Positions 6,448 to 11,312 of a stretch of DNA of 11,312 nucleotides are shown here, one piece after another. The stretch is from CAYIEH01 sp964362385 (GTDB lineage Bacteria; Patescibacteriota; Minisyncoccia; UBA6257; UBA9933). The notes beneath the pieces were generated by a model. The model was not told the DNA's origin, did not search any database, and saw nothing but the letters and a program-made list of their open reading frames with translations. Every line of letters begins with the position of its first letter. Positions within the stretch are counted from its first letter, which is position 1. Position numbers and translations under genes: made by a program. Location: NCBI GenBank assembly GCA_964362385.1, contig CAYIEH010000020.1, positions 1 through 11,312 on the forward strand, written 5' to 3'.

Positions 6448-6461
6448 CCTGAGAATATAAA

Positions 6462-6493
6462 ACCCACCGCTATCCTATAGGATAGCGGTGGGT
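6462..6493 (-). terminator. Perfect 32-bp palindrome followed by T-rich stretch
   Basis: Two 16-nt arms about a centre between 6477 and 6478 share the CCGCTATCC core with 469-510. On the minus strand the stem is followed by TTTTATATT, as in an intrinsic terminator. It follows a short remnant resembling a prepilin 3' end (6520-6553), so it may be the terminator of a lost gene. Confidence 0.65.
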
Positions 6494-6519
6494 AATTGAC
6501 GATTAAGATTAAATCAAAT

Positions 6520-6553
6520 AATTAAGGTGGTGTGGCTGTCGCGTCGCCAAAAT
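6520..6553 (-). pseudogene. Remnant of a prepilin 3' end
   Basis: At 6529-6553 the DNA matches 537-561 (end of the PilX-like gene) at 22 of 25 positions. On the minus strand it reads FGDATATPP then TAA, close to the GGATTTPF end of that protein. In both places the stop is followed, 20-30 nt on, by the CCGCTATCC palindrome. No further upstream prepilin sequence is present: the hydrolase terminator abuts it. It is best read as the last codons and terminator of a deleted paralogue. Confidence 0.5.
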
Positions 6554-6590
6554 AAAAATTACCCCCAGAGAGATGTCTCTCGTGGGGGTA
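6549..6590 (-). terminator. Intrinsic terminator of the hydrolase gene
   Basis: A strong hairpin (6560-6573 with 6576-6590, one bulged base) has TACCCCC/GGGGGTA and GAGAGA/TCTCTC stems. On the minus strand it is followed by AATTTTTATTTT. It lies 22 nt after the hydrolase stop codon. Confidence 0.85.
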
Positions 6591-6612
6591 AACTAAAATC
6601 CGTATTTCCGTA

Positions 6613-7221
6613 TTATTGAGCTATCCAGGATTTTATCTGGTTAGCTACTCTTTTTGATTTAATCAAATCTACATGGCCCACTCCGGCGAATATCGCTGAA
6701 CCCTCAATTGGCCGGCCGAAATCTGTAGCTGAATCAAGATCTACGGTTCCGTCGTTTTTATCTTCTCTCATATACCATTTTTTCTGGTTAGAGTTATATC
6801 CCGCAACAACATAAAGCGGGGTAAGACTGCCGGAATCGTCTACGGAGTGGACAAATTTCGGAGTCATCTTGAAACCTCCGTAAGGCGTGCCGATTGTAAC
6901 AATCTTCTGAACTAATCCCGGGTGTTCTTTGTCTATTTCTCTTGCAATCAATCCGCCCCAGGAATGTCCGATAAGAATCAGTTTGTTTCTTATACCTTTT
7001 GTTTCCAATTGTGCCAAAACATCTTCGGCGGCCCTTGAAATCGGCCAGTACTTATTAGGCACTATAGCCACTGAATTTGGAATTTCTTCAGAAAGAAATT
7101 CCAACTGCTCATGGGTGGCTCCAAAACCACCGATTATTACTACGGAATCAGCAGCTGATGCTGTTTTCGCTGCCAGCAAAACAAAAACGATTAGTAGTAC
7201 AAGTACAATTATCTTTTTCAT
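6613..7221 (-). CDS. Secreted alpha/beta hydrolase (lipase/esterase-like)
   Basis: The product is probably an exported serine hydrolase. From ATG 7221 it has 202 residues: a signal peptide of about 22 residues (MKKIIVLVLLIVFVLLAAKTA then SA), an early oxyanion-type segment IIGGFGA, the nucleophile elbow GHSWGG with Ser87, Asp157 in NDGTVDLDSA and His183 in GVGHVDLI, so a complete Ser-Asp-His triad in normal order. TIGTPYGG and NDGTV are typical of lipase/PGAP1-like members, though the substrate cannot be named. ATG 7221 is chosen over ATG 7227 because the Shine-Dalgarno AGGAGG (7230-7235) is 8 nt from the first and only 2 nt from the second. It has its own promoter, structured leader and terminator, so it looks like a self-contained unit between repeat elements. 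Confidence 0.88.
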   Translation of the reverse strand: MKKIIVLVLLIVFVLLAAKTASAADSVVIIGGFGATHEQLEFLSEEIPNSVAIVPNKYWPISRAAEDVLAQLETKGIRNKLILIGHSWGGLIAREIDKEHPGLVQKIVTIGTPYGGFKMTPKFVHSVDDSGSLTPLYVVAGYNSNQKKWYMREDKNDGTVDLDSATDFGRPIEGSAIFAGVGHVDLIKSKRVANQIKSWIAQ

Positions 7222-7245
7222 TATCATATCCTCCTTTTCTATTCT

Positions 7246-7280
7246 ATGAATTCCGCTTAGCGGAATTGTTTTTAAAAGAT
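7246..7280 (-). promoter_or_regulatory. Structured 5' leader shared with the lipoprotein gene (copy 2)
   Basis: Matches 3887-3921 at 32 of 35 positions. The hairpin here is perfect: AATTCCGC and GCGGAATT about a TAA loop. It begins 6 nt after the -10 box and ends 9 nt before the Shine-Dalgarno sequence. In both copies the stem is retained, through Watson-Crick or wobble pairs. Confidence 0.7.
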
Positions 7281-7285
7281 GCTAT

Positions 7286-7314
7286 ATTCTAAACTATTTA
7301 TTTAAAAATGTCAA
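7286..7314 (-). promoter_or_regulatory. Sigma-70 type promoter of the hydrolase gene
   Basis: On the minus strand TTGACA (7309-7314) is followed after 17 nt by TAGAAT (7286-7291). The expected transcription start is at about 7280, the first base of the shared leader. The -35 lies 2 nt inside a solitary family 1 repeat end. Confidence 0.75.
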
Positions 7315-7316
7315 TC

Positions 7317-7329
7317 CCCCGTTAGAAAT
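7317..7329. repeat. Solitary family 1 repeat end
   Basis: CCCCGTTAGAAAT is identical to the family 1 terminal motif in its left-end orientation. I see no matching right end before the family 2 repeat at 7375, so it is probably a truncated copy. Confidence 0.55.
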
Positions 7330-7374
7330 GCAACAAAAACCCGTCTTATTATCATTAAACAATAATTTTTCTGA

Positions 7375-7509
7375 AAAATGAAGCCCCGCAGACTTACACC
7401 TGTGGCATCTCTTGTTTCTTAGGCGGAGCGAAATCCGCCGAAGCAGAAAAATATACTCATTTATCCACGGGCTTACGTCTATGGTTTTCTGCGAAGGCGG
7501 ATAAAGCGC
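7375..7509. repeat. Repeat family 2 overlapping the 3' end of the VKOR gene
   Basis: Ordered blocks are shared with 6326-6447. AAATCCGCCGAAGCAGAAAA (7431-7450) is inverted relative to TTTTCTGCGAAGGCGGATA (7485-7503). Two similar 20-nt hairpin units, CCGCAGACTTACACCTGTGG (7385-7404) and CCACGGGCTTACGTCTATGG (7465-7484), match at 14 of 20 positions and each can pair its own ends. The right part is translated as the tail of VKOR. Confidence 0.65.
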
Positions 7510-7918
7510 TTATGATAAAAAGGCTTATGGAAACAAAAGAGGAAATCAGGCAGTAAATGCAAAGCGCCTTAATCACAAAAAATTGCAGTATTAAAAGATA
7601 CAAGGCGAATAAAAATCCGAATATAGCCAGATAAAAAAGCAATTTTAAAATTTTAATGTTTTTTGTTTCCAGATAGCGTATGGAAAAAATAAATAACAGC
7701 AGATAAAAGGCCGCTCCGAAAAATGACAGCGGTATTCCGAAAATTTTAGCGTAAGGAGAATCAGTGACGTTCCGGCACCCTTCAAAAATATAACAAGTGA
7801 TGGGGCTCCCGAATATTCTTTTAACGGTTAAATACAGAGCGTCTAAAAATCCGATGAAGCTCAAAAATAAAAAAGTCCATATAACCCATTTTTTTAAATC
7901 TGACTGAAAAGTTTCCAT
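7457..7918 (-). CDS. Vitamin K epoxide reductase (VKOR) family protein
   Basis: This 153-residue integral membrane thiol oxidoreductase would reoxidise the adjacent DsbA-like protein and pass electrons to a quinone, replacing DsbB. It has about four membrane segments. The outer Cys pair is Cys42 and Cys48 (ITCYIFEGC), with the conserved Ser54 and YAKIFGIP following. The active-site CxxC is Cys120-Cys123 (ALCIYC) at the end of the third or fourth helix. The start lies 6 nt after the DsbA stop, so the two are translationally close and co-transcribed; no strong Shine-Dalgarno sequence is seen. The last 16 residues or so (from about 138, ALSAFAENHRRKPVDK) are encoded in a family 2 repeat, after the last helix, so they probably form a dispensable tail. 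The family call is secure. Confidence 0.93.
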   Translation of the reverse strand: METFQSDLKKWVIWTFLFLSFIGFLDALYLTVKRIFGSPITCYIFEGCRNVTDSPYAKIFGIPLSFFGAAFYLLLFIFSIRYLETKNIKILKLLFYLAIFGFLFALYLLILQFFVIKALCIYCLISSFVSISLFIISALSAFAENHRRKPVDK

Positions 7919-7924
7919 AAAGCG

Positions 7925-8572
7925 TTATTTGTTGATTTCTTTTTGCACAATCCCTTTGAATTCCTCGTAATCCCGCGGACTTGAAATCTGTTTGCCGTTT
8001 AAGAAAAAGGCCGGCGTACCCGCGAGCTTCATTTCATAAGCGCTCAAAGTGTCTTCCTGAATCCTGTCTTCTGTGTCTTCGGAAATTAAGTCGCTTCTGA
8101 ATTTACTTATATCCAAATTAAGAGTCTGGGCGTAAATGATAAAATTACTTTCCGCATCCGGACTGACTGACCATTCGTTTTGTCTTTCAAAAAGCAGGTC
8201 ATGCATCTCCCAAAATTTTCCTTGTTTGCCGGCCGATTCCGCTGTTTGCGCCGACAATTTTGCGTATTTATGAATTTGTTCCAAAGGAAAATAACGGTAG
8301 GCAATCTGAAGCTGTTGCGGAAAATCGTTTTCAAGTTTTTTTAAAATATAATAATAATATTGGCAGGCAGAACACTGAAAATCGCTGTATTCAACCAAAA
8401 TTGCTTTTGCTTCTTTTGGCCCCCTTATCCAATCGCCGGAATCCACGGGCCTGACAAGCGCGTTGCCCGCGTTGCCGGAATTTTTAGTAACAACCGCTAT
8501 CATACCAAAGACAATTCCAATAATTCCCAAAATGATAAGCCCCCAAACTAAAATTGAATACCTATTGTTCAT
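7925..8572 (-). CDS. Membrane-anchored DsbA-like thiol:disulfide oxidoreductase
   Basis: The product introduces disulfides into exported proteins. The 215-residue protein has one N-terminal membrane anchor (about 8-29, no clear cleavage site), then a thioredoxin-fold DsbA/DSBA_4-type domain. The active site is Cys67-Ser-Ala-Cys70 (SDFQCSAC) and the cis-proline loop is Thr186-Pro187 (LAGTPAFFLNG), both expected for this family. LSAQTAESAGKQGKFWEMHDLLF is the usual helical insert. It is followed 6 nt later by VKOR, its likely reoxidation partner. The gene begins 68 nt after the ribonucleotide reductase stop, so read-through from there is possible. No Shine-Dalgarno sequence is visible; TTAAAT (8580-8585) lies 7 nt before the ATG. 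Plausible clients here are the Cys-rich Ig-like protein and both pilins. Confidence 0.93.
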   Translation of the reverse strand: MNNRYSILVWGLIILGIIGIVFGMIAVVTKNSGNAGNALVRPVDSGDWIRGPKEAKAILVEYSDFQCSACQYYYYILKKLENDFPQQLQIAYRYFPLEQIHKYAKLSAQTAESAGKQGKFWEMHDLLFERQNEWSVSPDAESNFIIYAQTLNLDISKFRSDLISEDTEDRIQEDTLSAYEMKLAGTPAFFLNGKQISSPRDYEEFKGIVQKEINK

Positions 8573-8579
8573 GTTTCAA

Positions 8580-8585
8580 ATTTAA
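8580..8585 (-). promoter_or_regulatory. -10-like box before the DsbA-like gene
   Basis: TTAAAT on the minus strand ends 7 nt before the ATG, matching the spacing at the other putative leaderless starts. The -35 is weak (TTCAAC with a 15-nt spacer), so this could instead be an internal site in a longer operon. Confidence 0.3.
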
Positions 8586-8640
8586 GTCGTTAATGAATGA
8601 GTTGAATTTTAATATCCGGAGGTTTATCCGAGAATAAATC

Positions 8641-11295
8641 TCAGCTGCATAATCCCCATCCGCAACTCGGGCATTTCCTGCAACCCTCCTGCCTTGTTAA
8701 AGGCGTTTTGCACGATGGGCAGTTTTTAATTTCATTTTCGCCGTTAGTCGGACTGCCGGAGCCCTGATATGTGATATCATCTTCTGCTGGCGATAATCCC
8801 AACTCGTCTATCGTGTCGGTTTTCACGCATGCTTCATGATAGACAACTAACCCTTTGGTTTTCTCGTCTTTTTTCACAATTGACAGCCGGGGAATGTCTT
8901 TCGGCTTCTTTTTGGTACTGCCACCTATCAGCACCTGCATATGAAGAGACTTGTCGCGATAAACCGTTACACCCTTGCAGCCAAGTTCGTATGCCAACAA
9001 ATACACTCTCTTAATGTCGTCAACCGTCGCTTCTGTGGGAAAATTATTGGTTTTTGAAATTGAAGAGTCAACCCATTTTTGGAAAGTTGCCAGAACTTTA
9101 ACATGGTCATGCGGCGGGATATCCATAGCAGTCACGAATATCTTTTTGATTTTTTCGGGAATATAAGGGATATTTTTGACGCTTCCGTTAAGAACCGAGG
9201 TATCCCTTATTAAATCTTCATCCATAAGGCCTTCTTTTCTCATTTGTTCTTCAAAAACCGGATCAACATAATAAAAGCTGCCGATTGCCACATTTTTTTC
9301 AAAAACCAGACTGAAAACCGGCTCAATGCCGCTTGAACATCCGGCAATCATACTGATAGAACCGGTCGGAGCGATAACGGTCGTGAATCCGTTGCGGATG
9401 CCGTATCTTTTTATTTTTTTGGATAATTCATTCCAGTCAAAATGCCAGGATTTTTTGTCCTTGAAACCGGAAAACGGCAATTTCCCTTCTTTATAAAATG
9501 ATTTGTCAAAATAAGGCATTCTTCCCCTTTCTTTAGACAGCTCTATTGAAGCGACTTTGGAATGATAATTTATGAATTCCATCAAGCGGCCCATAAATTC
9601 CAGACCCTGTCGGGACGCGTACGGAATTTCCAATTCGTAAAGCAAATCGCCCAGACCCATTATGCCCAAACCGAGTTTTCTGGTATTTAAAGTCATTTCT
9701 TCAATTTCAAGAAGCGGATATTTGTTGATGTCAACGACATTGTCCAGAAAACGGGTTGCCAATTTAACTTCCGTTTCCAGTTTTTGCCAATCAAATTGAG
9801 ACTTCTTGTCGCCGTTCTTTTTAAGATACGCCCAAACATTTATAGAACCAAGATTGCACGATTCAAAAGGATAAAGAAGGACCTCACCGCACGGATTGGT
9901 GCTTTCTATGGGTCCGAGATATTTGGCAAACGGATTATATTCATTGATCCGATCAAAGAATAAAATGCCTGGTTCGGCCGATTCCCACACCTGATAAGCG
10001 ATCATGTCAAAAAGCTTGCGGCTGTCAATTTCTCTTATGGTTTTGCCGCTGCGCGGATTAACCAGCACATAGGGCTTATTTTCTTTGTAAGCTTCCCAAA
10101 ATTCAGGCTTTATCATTATGGAAATATTGAAATTTCTAAGCGCCTTATTTCCTTCTTTGGCTTTAATAAATTTATCAATATCCGGATGGTCTGAATTTAA
10201 AATGCCCATATTCGCCCCTCTTCTGATTCCGCCTTGTTTTACCACTTCAGTCATATTGTCAAACATAGACATAAAACTGATTGGGCCGGAAGCCGTGCCG
10301 CCGGTGGTTTTTACAAAATCTCCTTCGGGACGCAAATGGGAAAAATTATAGCCGACCCCGCCGCCGGATTTAAAAATAGTCGCCGCGGCTTTTAAGGTAT
10401 CCATTATGGACCCTATGGAATCGTTTATTCCCAGGGTAAAACAAGCGCTGCCCATCCCGAGATAATTCCCGAAGTTCGCCAAAGCAGGGGTGTTAGCGAG
10501 AAATCTGCGCTCAACCATCAAATTATAGTAATCAACAATTTCATTTTCATATTTGTCAAAATAGCCGTCCTTTAATAAACGCAACAGATTGGACCAGGAA
10601 ACCTTGATTTTCTTTTCTTTCCTGAATCTTTCATAAATCCGCTTCATTCCTTCCAGATGAAATTCGTTTAATTTGTACTTCCCTATGGAAAATTTATATT
10701 CAAATTTCTGCGGGTCAAATTCCTCAAAATGATGTTCTGATGTCCCTCCTCTTTTTTGATAAATTTTGGAATCGTAAAAAATAGAAGCGATTGTCGTGTG
10801 CACAGCCACCCGTTCAAAAAGTTCTTTTGGCGATTCAATAATTTTTCCGCTTTCGTCTTTTTTAAGATAACGGGAAGTCAAAACTCTCAAGGCGTTGATG
10901 TCAAATTTTTTATCAACTTCGTCAATTTCCGTCTTGTTTAAAACCTGCTTTTTTTCCTGACGGATTTCCGCCCGGTGCTGGCGGTATAAAATGTAAGCTT
11001 TGGCGATCCGCGGATGAACCTTCTCAATTAAAACCTGTTCAACGACATCTTGGACTTCTTCAACTGCGGGAATGGCGCCCTTTTTGGTGGTTCGACTTCG
11101 CTCACCATCAACCCTGAGCTTCGCCGAAGGGTTGATTTTTTTATCAAGACGCTTGAGAACTTCTTTGGCAAAATTATTCGCCAGCTGCCAATTCGGCTCT
11201 CCGACCGCAACCGAGGCTTTATAGATAGCGTTGGTTATTTTTTCAATTTTAAACGGCGCTATCTGGCCGTTTCTTTTTTTGATTTTTTTGAACAT
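8641..11295 (-). CDS. nrdJ: Adenosylcobalamin-dependent (class II) ribonucleotide reductase
   Basis: The enzyme reduces ribonucleotides to deoxyribonucleotides with a B12-derived radical. The 884-residue protein has an N-terminal ATP-cone (about 1-112, KKRNGQIAPFKIEKI to YILYRQHRAEIR), which normally mediates allosteric control. The barrel follows, with Cys285 (GSACFTLGINDS) and Cys480 (ESCNLGSINV) as the likely redox pair, and the thiyl-radical Cys469 in NPCGE with Asn467 and Glu471. The C-terminus carries a zinc-ribbon-like tail (CPSCKTPL...CRKCPSCGWGLC) expected to shuttle electrons. No small-subunit gene lies nearby, consistent with class II. Residues 54-71 in the ATP-cone are encoded by a palindromic element (11086-11140), an insertion between the helix and the VEEVQDVVE segment. 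The start has no Shine-Dalgarno sequence; TATAAA lies 8 nt upstream, near the window edge. Confidence 0.93.
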   Translation of the reverse strand: MFKKIKKRNGQIAPFKIEKITNAIYKASVAVGEPNWQLANNFAKEVLKRLDKKINPSAKLRVDGERSRTTKKGAIPAVEEVQDVVEQVLIEKVHPRIAKAYILYRQHRAEIRQEKKQVLNKTEIDEVDKKFDINALRVLTSRYLKKDESGKIIESPKELFERVAVHTTIASIFYDSKIYQKRGGTSEHHFEEFDPQKFEYKFSIGKYKLNEFHLEGMKRIYERFRKEKKIKVSWSNLLRLLKDGYFDKYENEIVDYYNLMVERRFLANTPALANFGNYLGMGSACFTLGINDSIGSIMDTLKAAATIFKSGGGVGYNFSHLRPEGDFVKTTGGTASGPISFMSMFDNMTEVVKQGGIRRGANMGILNSDHPDIDKFIKAKEGNKALRNFNISIMIKPEFWEAYKENKPYVLVNPRSGKTIREIDSRKLFDMIAYQVWESAEPGILFFDRINEYNPFAKYLGPIESTNPCGEVLLYPFESCNLGSINVWAYLKKNGDKKSQFDWQKLETEVKLATRFLDNVVDINKYPLLEIEEMTLNTRKLGLGIMGLGDLLYELEIPYASRQGLEFMGRLMEFINYHSKVASIELSKERGRMPYFDKSFYKEGKLPFSGFKDKKSWHFDWNELSKKIKRYGIRNGFTTVIAPTGSISMIAGCSSGIEPVFSLVFEKNVAIGSFYYVDPVFEEQMRKEGLMDEDLIRDTSVLNGSVKNIPYIPEKIKKIFVTAMDIPPHDHVKVLATFQKWVDSSISKTNNFPTEATVDDIKRVYLLAYELGCKGVTVYRDKSLHMQVLIGGSTKKKPKDIPRLSIVKKDEKTKGLVVYHEACVKTDTIDELGLSPAEDDITYQGSGSPTNGENEIKNCPSCKTPLTRQEGCRKCPSCGWGLCS
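11086..11140. repeat. Palindromic element translated inside the reductase ATP-cone
   Basis: ATCAACCC (11107-11114) and GGGTTGAT (11129-11136) are perfect inverted arms around CTTCGCCGAAG, preceded by a GGTGG...CTCACC unit with TTCGACTTCG. This resembles the CCTGAGCTTCG / TTCGACTTCGCTCACC repeats seen dispersed in many bacterial genomes. It contributes about 18 codons (INPSAKLRVDGERSRTT region) with no stop or frameshift. Confidence 0.7.
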
Positions 11296-11312
11296 GCCGA
11301 ATTTTTATAAAT

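Noticed and set aside
7222..7227. Upstream ATG of the hydrolase
   Set aside because: Only 2 nt separate it from the Shine-Dalgarno sequence; the ATG at 7221 has the normal 8-nt spacing.
11107..11143. Terminator-like hairpin plus T run on the plus strand
   Set aside because: It lies inside the reductase coding region on the opposite strand with no plus-strand gene upstream; it is part of the translated repeat.
1..11312. CRISPR array, tRNA, rRNA or transposase gene
   Set aside because: I saw no regularly spaced repeats, cloverleaf or rRNA-like sequence, and no transposase frame; the repeats here are short non-coding elements in few copies.

Overview
The window looks like part of a Patescibacteria (CPR) genome, most likely Parcubacteria-like. 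The grounds are the AT-rich composition, compact genes, PilX-type prepilins with a G/QVMLL-type processing site, exported Cys-rich Ig-like proteins of a kind common in that group, and a long B12-type ribonucleotide reductase with a Cys-rich tail. TGA is used as a stop codon (for example by the reductase and VKOR genes), which argues against the code-25 CPR lineages. The taxonomic call is inference from gene style, not from a marker tree.

Layout. Positions 1-416 (-) hold the first 138 codons of leuS. Next come a PilX-like prepilin gene (530-985, -), a small two-helix membrane protein (1091-1342, -), a large secreted Cys-rich/Ig-like protein (1484-3145, -) and a lipoprotein (3242-3874, -). Apolipoprotein N-acyltransferase lnt (4005-5561) is the only + strand gene. 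It converges on a PulJ/PilW-like prepilin (5574-6296, -). A repeat-filled gap (6297-6612) follows, then a secreted alpha/beta hydrolase (6613-7221, -), a VKOR/DsbA thiol-oxidation pair (7457-8572, -), and an adenosylcobalamin-type ribonucleotide reductase (8641-11295, -).

Functional theme. Most of the genes concern the cell envelope: exported proteins, two pilins, lipoprotein maturation, and a DsbA-VKOR relay that could form the disulfides seen as Cys pairs in the exported proteins and pilins.

The most striking feature is a set of short palindromic or inverted-repeat elements (about 50-145 bp, no coding capacity of their own) embedded in or fused to reading frames. One lies in frame inside Lnt between two catalytic residues. 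One lies in the ATP-cone of the reductase. One supplies the stop codon of the Ig-like protein. One supplies the tail of VKOR. Two different families supply the leader peptides of the two prepilins, and in both the terminal inverted repeat provides the GGG codon of the glycine before the prepilin-peptidase cut. This recalls the Rickettsia palindromic elements that are translated within genes.

A second theme is gene starts. Most genes lack a Shine-Dalgarno sequence and have a -10 box about 6-7 nt before the ATG, as expected for leaderless mRNAs. Two exported-protein genes instead share a near-consensus promoter and a 35-nt structured leader starting at the predicted +1, followed by a strong Shine-Dalgarno sequence.
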